DNA from: Polaribacter pectinis
Lineage (GTDB): Bacteria; Bacteroidota; Bacteroidia; Flavobacteriales; Flavobacteriaceae
Length of the DNA stretch: 64,000 nucleotides
NCBI RefSeq assembly: GCF_014352875.1
Contig: NZ_CP060695.1
Span: 961,501-1,025,500, forward strand
Reading direction: 5' to 3'
This document shows, in pieces, positions 55,029 to 63,456 of this stretch. The notes under the pieces were generated by a model that saw nothing but the letters and a program-made list of their open reading frames with translations, ran no database searches and was not told the DNA's origin. The position numbers were made by a program, and so were the translations under genes. The stretch's first letter is position 1. The number at the start of each line of letters is the position of its first letter.

Positions 55029-55466
55029 ATGTTATCAAAAGCAAGTAAATATGCCATTTCAGCAGTATTATATTTAACTAATACAGCTTCTATAAGCAAT
55101 AAAATAAGTTCAAAAGAGGTTGCAGAAAAATTAAATATTCCTGCACCTTTTTTAGCTAAAGTAATACAAGAACTAACTAAAAAAGGAATTGTATCTTCTG
55201 TAAAAGGACCTAATGGAGGTTTTTATTTATCAGAAATCAATGAAAAAAATACAATTTATGATATTATAGAATGCATAGATGATATAGATAAATTTAATCA
55301 ATGTTATTTGGGGCAACATGAATGTAATGAAGAAAACCCTTGTGTTGTACATTATTTATACGCTCCTTTTAAAGAAAAATTAGTAAAAAAACTGAAAACT
55401 AAAACAATTTTAGAGATGGCAATTGAATATTCTAAAAACAACAATCTATCTGAAATTATAAAATGA
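55029..55466 (+). CDS. Rrf2 family regulator, NsrR-like
   Basis: 145 residues. The winged helix covers residues 1-75 (MLSKASKYAISAVLYL, EVAEKLNIPAPFLAKVIQEL, KGIVSSVKGPNGGFYL). Cysteines at about 92, 99 and 105 (CYLGQHEC and NPC) are placed as the iron-sulphur ligands of NsrR and IscR. NsrR senses nitric oxide by loss of its cluster. Divergence from nirK and twin operators make it the likely repressor of the whole module. The stop overlaps the next gene's start (ATGA), so the membrane protein is translated with it. Confidence 0.88.
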   Translation: MLSKASKYAISAVLYLTNTASISNKISSKEVAEKLNIPAPFLAKVIQELTKKGIVSSVKGPNGGFYLSEINEKNTIYDIIECIDDIDKFNQCYLGQHECNEENPCVVHYLYAPFKEKLVKKLKTKTILEMAIEYSKNNNLSEIIK

Positions 55467-56683
55467 TCTCAATAAAAAAACAAGTTTTAATAGCACTTTT
55501 CTATTTTTTAATTGCTGGAAGTTTAGGTGTTTTATTGCGCCTATTTCCTGTAACTGAAGTAAGTGCTACTTACAAATATATTGTACATACACATTCTCAT
55601 GTAGCTTTATTGGGTTGGGTTTACGTGGGTTTAACTTCTTTGATTTATCATCTTTTTATTAAAAAAGAAGTTCAGAAGAAATATTCAATTTTATTCTGGT
55701 GTACACAAATTACTATTTTAGGAATGTTGGTTAGTTTTCCAATTACTGGTTATGCGTTATTTTCTATTATTTTTTCAACATTATTTTTGATTTGTTCTTA
55801 CTGGTTTTATTTCTTTTTTAGAAAACACAATACTTGTGATAAAACCAATTATTCCTACAAATTTATAAATACTTCCCTCCTATTTATGGTGCTATCTAGT
55901 ATTGGACCGTGGGCTTTAGGAATTATTATGAGTACTTTAGGAAGTACTTCTCATTGGTATAAAAACGCTATTTATTTCTACTTGCATTTTCAATATAATG
56001 GATGGTTTATCTTTTGTGTTTTAGGGATTTTATTTTTCATTTTAGAAAAGAATAAAATCAACATTAATAAAAAAAACAATTTCCTTTTTTATAAGTTGAT
56101 GATTGTTAGCTGTTGCCTTACTTTGTGTTTATCTTTTCTTTGGATAAAACCATCAATATTTATTTATATTTTAGGGTTTATTGGAGCTTTAATTCAAGTA
56201 ATAGCTTTAATTAAATTTCATCAAATTTTGAAAAATAGTAAAGCTGAATTTTTTCAAAGAACAAAACCTTTTACATATACATTATTACAATTTGTATACT
56301 TCCTATTTGCTTTCAAAATTATCCTACAATTCTTAACTGCAATTCCTTATTTTGCTATATTAGTTTCACAAATAACAGATTTTGTAATTGGGTATTTACA
56401 CCTTACTTTTTTAGGAGTTGTAAGTTTGTCTTTATTTGCTTTCTTAAACTATTTCAAACTTTTAAAATTGTCGAAATTCTGGGTTAAAATTTACCTAACT
56501 GGGTTTATTGTTTCAGAAATTTTAATCTTCTACAAAGGTTTTTGCAATTGGCAACAATTAAGCATTATTAATAATTATTATACGATTTTAATGATTGTTT
56601 CTTCACTAATACCAATTAGTCTTTTAGGCATATTCATTATGAATTTAAAACCTACTTATCCCACTCCAAAAGAACTTCTTTAG
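55463..56683 (+). CDS. Histidine-rich polytopic membrane protein, haem-copper-oxidase-like
   Basis: 406 residues with about eleven to twelve hydrophobic helices. The segment HTHSHVALLGWVYVGLTSL (about 43-61) resembles the helix of oxidase subunit I that carries a haem ligand. Other membrane histidines are in YLHFQYNGWF and GYLHLTFLG. The motifs also recall NnrS-type proteins, but I cannot assign a family. There is no binuclear-centre pattern that I can confirm. Its coupling to the NsrR-like regulator suggests a role in nitric oxide response or haem/copper handling. Confidence 0.75.
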   Translation: MISIKKQVLIALFYFLIAGSLGVLLRLFPVTEVSATYKYIVHTHSHVALLGWVYVGLTSLIYHLFIKKEVQKKYSILFWCTQITILGMLVSFPITGYALFSIIFSTLFLICSYWFYFFFRKHNTCDKTNYSYKFINTSLLFMVLSSIGPWALGIIMSTLGSTSHWYKNAIYFYLHFQYNGWFIFCVLGILFFILEKNKININKKNNFLFYKLMIVSCCLTLCLSFLWIKPSIFIYILGFIGALIQVIALIKFHQILKNSKAEFFQRTKPFTYTLLQFVYFLFAFKIILQFLTAIPYFAILVSQITDFVIGYLHLTFLGVVSLSLFAFLNYFKLLKLSKFWVKIYLTGFIVSEILIFYKGFCNWQQLSIINNYYTILMIVSSLIPISLLGIFIMNLKPTYPTPKELL

Positions 56684-58088
56684 CGAAAACATCACACTGG
56701 TTTAATGTATCTTTTATATGTTTTATTGTTGTTTTTGGGTTGATTAAACACATTCTAATAACCACTTGGTTTTGTAAAACTGTAGTTACCAAAAATGATT
56801 CTTTAGAAGCCACTACTCTACTAGAAATTTCTTGGTTTAAAGTATCTAACTCTTTTTCCGATAATTGAATATCTAAAGGATTATATCTAAAATTAATAAT
56901 TGCTAAAGTTGCTGGCGAAACGATTTCCCAGTTCTTACTTTTTCGAAGCAAATCTTCTGTTTCTTCTGTTAAATCGATATTATAAGAAATTGCTTTTTTA
57001 AATGTATTTAATCCATACGTTTTAATGGACATATACAATTTTAAAGCTCTAAACCTTCTTGTTAATTGAATTCCATAATCATAAAAATTAATTTCAGATT
57101 CATTTCCTTCTATATCTCTTAAATATTCTGGTTTTTCGCTAAAGGTATTGCTTAACCAAGATTTATCTTTTACTAATAAACAACCAATTTCATAAGGTTG
57201 AAAAAACCATTTATGTGGGTCTACTGTTAAAGAATCTGCACGTTCAATCCCTCTTAAAATTCTGCTTCCTTTTTTAGAGAGAATTGCAGCTGCGCCATAA
57301 GCGCCATCTATGTGCATCCATAAATTTTCTTTTTCACAAATATCTGCAATTGTGTCTAAAGGATCTACTGTTCCTGTATTTGTAGTTCCTGCAGTTGCAA
57401 TTATACAAAAAGGTTGTTTGCCATTTAAGCGATCTTTTGCTATCTCATTTTTTAATTTATTGATGCTAAATTTGAACTCAATATCAGTTGGAATAATTCT
57501 TATTTGTTCTTTCTTAAAACCTAAAACTCGAATCGCTTTTATATTCGAAGAATGTGCTTGATCTGATAAATAGATAATTGCTTTCGAAAAATCTTCGCCA
57601 CATTTTATTCTTCTTGCAGTTGTTAAAGCCGTTAAATTAGCCATAGAACCACCACTAGTAAAAATTCCTCCACCTTTTCTAACTGGAAAATTAAACATTT
57701 TTAGCAACCAATTAATGGTAACAATTTCTAATTCTGCTGCTGCAGGAGAAATTATCCATCCACCAGAAAAAATATTAAAGCCAGTTGCCAGCGAATCTGC
57801 CATAGTACTTATAAAATTACTTGGCCCTGGAACAAATGAAAACGATTTTGGATGAGAAGACAAAGCACTATTTGGAATTACATTTTTCATTACAAAATTT
57901 AAAACTTCATCTGCAGAAGTTCCATTTTCTGGGGCTTCTTGTAAGAAAACAACATCCATTTCTTCTCTAGAAGCTTTCATTACAGGCTTTTTCTTTTCTA
58001 TATCTGAAAAATGACTTACAATAATATCTACTATTTTATAGCCATAATCTTTCATCTCTTTTACAGATAAATCAAAATGTGAATCCAT
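56652..58088 (-). CDS. PLP-dependent group II amino-acid decarboxylase
   Basis: 478 residues. The fold I decarboxylase features are clear: SALSSHPKSFSFVPGP, GGIFTSGGSMANLTAL, HSSNIKAIRVLG, HIDGAYGAA and the PLP lysine motif TVDPHKWFFQP. Family members decarboxylate aromatic amino acids, glutamate or 2,4-diaminobutyrate. The sequence looks nearest to aromatic-amino-acid decarboxylases, but the substrate cannot be read safely. Its 3' end overlaps the converging membrane protein gene by 32 bases. Confidence 0.9.
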   Translation of the reverse strand: MDSHFDLSVKEMKDYGYKIVDIIVSHFSDIEKKKPVMKASREEMDVVFLQEAPENGTSADEVLNFVMKNVIPNSALSSHPKSFSFVPGPSNFISTMADSLATGFNIFSGGWIISPAAAELEIVTINWLLKMFNFPVRKGGGIFTSGGSMANLTALTTARRIKCGEDFSKAIIYLSDQAHSSNIKAIRVLGFKKEQIRIIPTDIEFKFSINKLKNEIAKDRLNGKQPFCIIATAGTTNTGTVDPLDTIADICEKENLWMHIDGAYGAAAILSKKGSRILRGIERADSLTVDPHKWFFQPYEIGCLLVKDKSWLSNTFSEKPEYLRDIEGNESEINFYDYGIQLTRRFRALKLYMSIKTYGLNTFKKAISYNIDLTEETEDLLRKSKNWEIVSPATLAIINFRYNPLDIQLSEKELDTLNQEISSRVVASKESFLVTTVLQNQVVIRMCLINPKTTIKHIKDTLNQCDVFAKEVLLEWDK

Positions 58089-58237
58089 TTTATATAATTT
58101 TTTACAAATTTCGTAAACTTTAAGTTGAATACCATTTTAAAAAGCATTTTTATTAAAATCAAAATACTTTAAATAAATAGTATTCTTATAAATTATAAAT
58201 TTCACTTTTCTTTAATAGATAGCCATATTCTTTTCAT

Positions 58238-58245
58238 TATTTTTG
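58238..58245 (+). promoter_or_regulatory. Probable -7 element of the OstA-like gene
   Basis: TATTTTTG matches TAnnTTTG and lies 16 bases before the TTG start codon. Confidence 0.45.
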
Positions 58246-58261
58246 CTTCAAAATATATATC

Positions 58262-59917
58262 TTGAAAAGAATACTTTTTTTATTTTTTCTAACTTTCTAT
58301 GTTGTTTCTTTTTCACAAACAAAGAAAATTATCATAGAAAACGCAGAAATTCAATATGCAGAAGAAGATAAATACGATGGAGCCACAGTATTATTGGGAG
58401 ATGTTAGAATTTCTCATGATGGTATTAAATTAACTTGCCAAAAAGCTTTCTATTTTAAAGATAAAAATTTTTTTAAAGCAATTGGTAAAGTACTTATAAA
58501 ACAGGGAGATTCTATTACTCAAAATAGTGATTATACAGATTATGATGCCAATTCTAAACAAGCTCTTTCTTGGGGAAATGTGGTTTTAAAAGACCCAACA
58601 ATGACGTTAACTTCAGATACTTTACATTTCGATCGGTTAAATCAGAAATTATATTACAGAAGTTTTGCCACCATTAAAGACCAAACAAATACATTAAAAA
58701 GTAAAAACGGTAATTATTATTTAGAAAATAAAAAGTTTACCGCAACTACAAGAGTAACAGTAGTAAATCCTGAACACAATTTAGAATCGAATCATTTAGA
58801 TTATTACACAAATTCTGGTTTAACGTATTTATATGGCCCATCTACGATAACAAACACAAAAAACAAGAATAGAATTTATTGTGAAAGAGGTTTTTACAAT
58901 ACCAAAACAGATATTTCACATTTTGTTAAAAACGCAAAATTATATCTAAAAGAAAGAACTATTGAAGGTGATAGTTTGTATTATGATAAAAATAAAGGTT
59001 TTGCATCTGCAACAAATAATATAAAAGTAATTGATACCGTTAAAAATTTTGTAACTAAAGGGAATTATGCAGAAATTTTTGAACTTAAAGATTCACTTTT
59101 TATCATTAAAAGAGCTGTTGCAATTTCTATTGTAGATAAAGATTCTACTTTTATACATGGAGACACTTTATTGGTAACAGGTAAACCAGATAAACGAATT
59201 GTTAGAACATATCATAATGTAAAAATTTTTAAATCGGATTTGCAAGGAAAGTGCGATTCTATTCACACAGATCAGTCTACAGGATTAACAAGAATGTTTA
59301 GAAAACCTGTTTTATGGTCTGATAAAAACCAAATTACTGGAGATACAATTCATTTAATTTCTAATGTACAAACTGAAAAATTAGACTCTTTAAAGGTGTT
59401 AAATAACTCGTTTATAGTTTCTAAAGATTCTTTATCAGAAAATGATTTCAACCAAATTAAAGGAAGAAATATGTTTGGAAAGTTTAAAGAAAATAAACTT
59501 CATTTATTATTGGTAAAAGGAAATGCAGAATCTGTTTATTACAATAGAAATGAAGAAACTAATATTCTAGAAACTATTACTAAAGAGGTTTCTAGTAATA
59601 TTGAATTTACTTTAGAAAAAGGACAAATTGAAACTATTAAGTACTTAAAAAAATCTGAAGGAGTTACTTATCCTCCATCTAAATTACCAGATGATGTGCG
59701 TAAGCTAAAAGGTTTTATTTGGCGAGAAAATGAACAACCAAAAAGTAAAGAAGATATTTTTATTAAAGATGACCAAAAGGATGAACCTCCTACTAGACAA
59801 GATACATTAAAAAAAGATGCAGCAGTTTTAGAAAAAAAATCTAAATCTAAAAAGAATTTCGATAAAAAAGGTTCTAAAAGAAAAGGTATACCAGAACTAT
59901 CTACAAAGAAAGAATAA
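58262..59917 (+). CDS. OstA/LptA-like lipopolysaccharide transport protein
   Basis: 551 residues. The start codon is TTG (no in-frame ATG precedes the signal peptide MKRILFLFFLTFYVVSFS). Repeated OstA-type beta-jellyroll strands run through residues 20-420 (LTCQKAFYFKDKNFFKAIGKVLIKQGD, YDANSKQALSWGNVVL, LYYDKNKGFASATNNIKV). LptA bridges lipopolysaccharide across the periplasm. Bacteroidota have this larger type. The C-terminal 80 residues are lysine-rich and disordered. The aminotransferase start overlaps its stop codon by one base. Confidence 0.85.
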   Translation: MKRILFLFFLTFYVVSFSQTKKIIIENAEIQYAEEDKYDGATVLLGDVRISHDGIKLTCQKAFYFKDKNFFKAIGKVLIKQGDSITQNSDYTDYDANSKQALSWGNVVLKDPTMTLTSDTLHFDRLNQKLYYRSFATIKDQTNTLKSKNGNYYLENKKFTATTRVTVVNPEHNLESNHLDYYTNSGLTYLYGPSTITNTKNKNRIYCERGFYNTKTDISHFVKNAKLYLKERTIEGDSLYYDKNKGFASATNNIKVIDTVKNFVTKGNYAEIFELKDSLFIIKRAVAISIVDKDSTFIHGDTLLVTGKPDKRIVRTYHNVKIFKSDLQGKCDSIHTDQSTGLTRMFRKPVLWSDKNQITGDTIHLISNVQTEKLDSLKVLNNSFIVSKDSLSENDFNQIKGRNMFGKFKENKLHLLLVKGNAESVYYNRNEETNILETITKEVSSNIEFTLEKGQIETIKYLKKSEGVTYPPSKLPDDVRKLKGFIWRENEQPKSKEDIFIKDDQKDEPPTRQDTLKKDAAVLEKKSKSKKNFDKKGSKRKGIPELSTKKE

Positions 59918-61101
59918 TGATGAAATCAGATTTTCTGAAATATCAAGCACAAACTTCTCCCTATCCTCTTGCTATTGAAATTTCTCACGCAAAAGGAAGT
60001 TATATTTACAGCACTTCTAACACCAAGTATTTAGATTTTGTTGCAGGTGTTTCTGCAAATAGTTTAGGACATTCTAACCCTAAAGTAATTGATGCCATTA
60101 AAAATCAATTAGATTTATATGCTCATGTAATGGTTTATGGAGAATTTATTCAAAAACCCCAATTGGAATTGTGTAAATTATTGGTAGAGAATTCTCCTAA
60201 AAAATTGAATTCTGTTTACCTTACAAATTCTGGTACAGAAGCAACAGAAGGTGCTTTAAAACTAGCAAAAAGAGTTACTGAAAGAACAGAAATTATTGCT
60301 GCAAAAAATTCTTATCATGGAAATACCATGGGTGCAATGAGTGTTTCTGGGGTAGAAAGACAAAATCAAGCATTTAGGCCTTTAATTCCTGGTACAAAAT
60401 TTATTAAATTTAATAATGAAGAAGAATTAGAGAAAATAACTCATAAAACTGCTGCTGTTATTTTAGAAACTATACAAGGAGGAGCTGGATTTATAGAACC
60501 AATAAACGATTATTTATATAAAGTTAAAAAACGTTGTAAAGAAGTTGGTGCATTATTAATTTTAGACGAAATACAAACAGGAATTGGAAGAACTGGTACT
60601 TTTTGGGGTTTTGAAAACTACAACGTAGAACCCGACATTATTATAACTGGTAAAGGTTTAGGTGGTGGAATGCCAATTGGTGCTTTCATTGCTTCTTTTG
60701 ATAATATGAGTTTATTAAAAGACAACCCCAAACTTGGCCATATTTCTACGTTTGCAGGAAACCCTGTAGTTGCTGCTGCAGGTCTTGCAACAGCGCAACA
60801 AATAATTAGTTCTAATTTAATTTCTGAAACTTTACGAAAAGAAGAACTGATAAAAAAACATTTACAACATCCTTCAATTAAAGAAATTAGAGGTAAAGGT
60901 TTAATGTTAGCGGCATTAGTTGAAACTCCAGAATTGGCAGCCAAAATTATTCATAAATGCTTAGAAAACGGCTTGATTCTCTTCTTTTTACTTTTTGAAG
61001 GAAAAGCCATGAGAATTACTCCTCCTTTAACAATTTCTGATGAAGAAATTACAGAAGGTTGTAATATTATATTGAAATCTATTAATGAAATTAAAAAGTA
61101 A
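59917..61101 (+). CDS. Class III aminotransferase (acetylornithine aminotransferase-like)
   Basis: 394 residues. Class III PLP motifs: NSGTEATEGALKLAKR, SYHGNTMGAMSVSG, LDEIQTGIGRTGTFWGFE and the PLP lysine in ITGKGLGGGMPIGA (about 245). It resembles ArgD, but no arginine genes are nearby. Flavobacterial copies with this neighbour are usually listed only as aspartate aminotransferase family. Two adjacent ATGs at 59917 and 59920 are both possible starts. It converges on the QEGLA gene with one base between the stops. Confidence 0.9.
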   Translation: MMKSDFLKYQAQTSPYPLAIEISHAKGSYIYSTSNTKYLDFVAGVSANSLGHSNPKVIDAIKNQLDLYAHVMVYGEFIQKPQLELCKLLVENSPKKLNSVYLTNSGTEATEGALKLAKRVTERTEIIAAKNSYHGNTMGAMSVSGVERQNQAFRPLIPGTKFIKFNNEEELEKITHKTAAVILETIQGGAGFIEPINDYLYKVKKRCKEVGALLILDEIQTGIGRTGTFWGFENYNVEPDIIITGKGLGGGMPIGAFIASFDNMSLLKDNPKLGHISTFAGNPVVAAAGLATAQQIISSNLISETLRKEELIKKHLQHPSIKEIRGKGLMLAALVETPELAAKIIHKCLENGLILFFLLFEGKAMRITPPLTISDEEITEGCNIILKSINEIKK

Positions 61102-61102
61102 T

Positions 61103-62263
61103 TTATTTCAAATTTTCTAGAATAAAATCGACTGTTTTATTAGAATTGTTGTTAATAGCGTAAGAATCTGTAATGTGTTTAGAATTTACTGCGTATTTAT
61201 TATCAATCATATATTTTATATCATCTACAAACTCTAAAGATACTTTTCCTGCTAATAATAGATTTAAATCTTTGTTTTCTTTATAATAATTATAAATCTT
61301 TTTAAGGCCAGACAAATACAAATAATCTTTAGTAAAACCACCACCTCTGTGTGCACGAACAGAAATATGAAAAGCTTCTTCTCTTCCTAAATCATAAGCG
61401 TTATGAAGCAATCTAAACGTTCTGGAAAACGTATAACCTTTTGCCAAACTATCTACAGCTAATACTCTGTAAGCCAATTCTTTTAATCGTTTTATAGTTA
61501 AATTACCAGACATGTATTCGCTAAAAACGGCTAATCCTTCTTGTGTTTCTTCGTTATTTGGAAATCCGTGAGAAAATATTTTTAAAGGATGTAACAAACC
61601 ATTCATAGTTGTTACCATGTGCACACCAATTTCATGATTGGTAAGCACATTTATTTCATTATCTGAAAAAACATGGTTTTCATTTAAGACTAACGCTTTT
61701 ATACTATTAGAAACCATTGCAATTGCACCCATTGCAGATGATTTTTTTATAGCATAAGTAAAATTATACTTTTTAGAATATTCTTTAAAAAAATGAAAAG
61801 ATTCATCTGCTGTATATTTAGGTTTAAAAATGTCATCATTTTCATCTTCAGAATCGAAATGAAGAATAAATTTTGCATTTTCTACATCATTTTCAGTTGG
61901 TGTACCAAAAGATCGTAAACTATTATAATAGAACTTTTTACCTTTACCAACGGTTTCTATACATTGTATTAAACCTGAATAAAAATAGATAATATCTTCG
62001 TAGAAATCTTGTAAGTTTTCATCTTCTATTTTGCCAATAGAAAGTTTAAAAAACTCTTTGTGTAAGCTAAATTTATCGAAATCTCTCTTTGGATATTTAA
62101 ATTTTGGATCTGTTAAATATTTAGAATTAAAGAACTTCTCTTTTTCAGACTCAATATTAATTGGATTTACATAGTTTAAAAGTTCTATTTCTTTAACTAG
62201 TTCATCTATCTGTTTGTCAATTTCAAAAAGATTTTTGTTTTTTACAAAAACATCATGCATCAT
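61103..62263 (-). CDS. QEGLA-motif (DUF1704) putative metallopeptidase
   Basis: 386 residues. The zinc-peptidase-like motif HEIGVH (210-215) and the QEGLA signature (241-245) are intact, with RAHRGGGFTKDYLYLSG near residue 310. The family was named for modulating flavohaemoglobin expression and is related to the tyrosine carboxypeptidases of the MATCAP group. Substrate in bacteria is unknown. The N-formylglutamate amidohydrolase gene lies 30 bases upstream, a pairing often seen, so a joint peptide-processing role is likely. Confidence 0.9.
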   Translation of the reverse strand: MMHDVFVKNKNLFEIDKQIDELVKEIELLNYVNPINIESEKEKFFNSKYLTDPKFKYPKRDFDKFSLHKEFFKLSIGKIEDENLQDFYEDIIYFYSGLIQCIETVGKGKKFYYNSLRSFGTPTENDVENAKFILHFDSEDENDDIFKPKYTADESFHFFKEYSKKYNFTYAIKKSSAMGAIAMVSNSIKALVLNENHVFSDNEINVLTNHEIGVHMVTTMNGLLHPLKIFSHGFPNNEETQEGLAVFSEYMSGNLTIKRLKELAYRVLAVDSLAKGYTFSRTFRLLHNAYDLGREEAFHISVRAHRGGGFTKDYLYLSGLKKIYNYYKENKDLNLLLAGKVSLEFVDDIKYMIDNKYAVNSKHITDSYAINNNSNKTVDFILENLK

Positions 62264-62293
62264 AATTTAATTTTCTAAAAAAGTATTACAAAT

Positions 62294-63124
62294 TTACGAA
62301 TTATGAATTGTATAAAAAGTTTCTGCATGTTTTTTTAATTCCGTTTTTAAGTATTTTTCTACGGATGAAATAACTTCTGGATACATTATTTGTGTTAATT
62401 CATCACAATAAATTTTTGCTATTTCTGTAGCAAGAACCAATGTGTTTTTAAAATTTTGAGTAATGTATTTTAAGAAATAACCATTTCCTTGAAATGTATC
62501 GTTAATTTTTGATGTCGATTTTATTCCATTAGGAAAAGGTGTTTTTTCTAAAATTACTCGCCAAGATTCAATCTCATTTCCAAAACGATTATTGTCTACA
62601 TTACTAGTTCCTAAATTCCAAGTTGGTACTTCTCTTGTCCATCTTTTCCAATTATATGAATGCATGTCATATACAATACAAACTCCAAATTTTTGTTCTA
62701 ATTTAGTAATTAAAGCATGTACAACTCTGTAGAAATTAGCATGTTTTTGTAAACTTTTTTCTTTCTGATTTTTTGGTAAAGGGTTTTTCCAAAGTTGTTT
62801 TCCCCATGCATCTTCATAAATTGCGGTTTCTGGTGCTCTGTTTAAATCGTATTCGAAACGAGAATCTAACCCAGCAATTATTATTGGATGAGATTTAACC
62901 ATTTCTTTAGTTTCTGGATCTTCTTCAAACCAACGTTCGTATGCAGTATGCAAACAATTATTCCATAATTCTTTTCTAAATTGAGAACCATCATGTACTG
63001 CACCACAAGCATAATACACGTATTCTTCAATTTTTATAGTAAAAGAATAATCACTAGAAACTGCTTCAAAAGTTTCTTCATTTTGAATCTTTTTAATGAT
63101 TTCTTCAACAGATAACTTTAACAT
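62294..63124 (-). CDS. N-formylglutamate amidohydrolase family protein
   Basis: 276 residues. The family pattern is clear: YYACGAVHDGSQFR, HPIIIAGLDSRFEYDLNRAPE, CIVYDMHSYN, and NVDNNRFG. N-formylglutamate amidohydrolases release formate and glutamate in histidine breakdown. No other hut genes are present, and the link to a QEGLA protein suggests a different amide substrate. The start is two bases from the stop of the small gene at 63127. Confidence 0.88.
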   Translation of the reverse strand: MLKLSVEEIIKKIQNEETFEAVSSDYSFTIKIEEYVYYACGAVHDGSQFRKELWNNCLHTAYERWFEEDPETKEMVKSHPIIIAGLDSRFEYDLNRAPETAIYEDAWGKQLWKNPLPKNQKEKSLQKHANFYRVVHALITKLEQKFGVCIVYDMHSYNWKRWTREVPTWNLGTSNVDNNRFGNEIESWRVILEKTPFPNGIKSTSKINDTFQGNGYFLKYITQNFKNTLVLATEIAKIYCDELTQIMYPEVISSVEKYLKTELKKHAETFYTIHNS

Positions 63125-63126
63125 AG

Positions 63127-63453
63127 CTAGCCAATTATTTTCTTTAAAATTTTATAAACTTTTTTTTCTAAAAAATCTACAGAACCATCAGCAAAAAAAA
63201 CGTTCTTAACATCTCTTAATAATTGTTCTTTTTCGTTTTCAGAAAAATCATTATCAGAAACATATTGCTGAATTTTATTTAAATTTATTTCATCAGAATC
63301 TACCACAACTTCTGTGTGAATTCTATGAAATGTTTTTTCATCTACTTTAGAACGTATAAATCTTTGCTCTTCTATATCTTCTATATGATTGCAATGTGCT
63401 GCATATAAGAGCACATAAGCTTCAAATTCTTTTTTAGTCCAATCTAAATTCAT
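63127..63453 (-). CDS. Small helical TerB-like protein
   Basis: 108 residues, all helical (FEAYVLLYAAHCNHIEDIEEQRFI, SENEKEQLLRDVKNVFFADGSVDFLEK). The ADGSVDFLEKK segment recalls the acidic calcium-binding-like turn of TerB domains. The match is by eye. It lies three bases after the rhodanese gene stop and two bases before the formylglutamate gene start, so all three are in one operon. Confidence 0.65.
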   Translation of the reverse strand: MNLDWTKKEFEAYVLLYAAHCNHIEDIEEQRFIRSKVDEKTFHRIHTEVVVDSDEINLNKIQQYVSDNDFSENEKEQLLRDVKNVFFADGSVDFLEKKVYKILKKIIG

Positions 63454-63456
63454 GTC

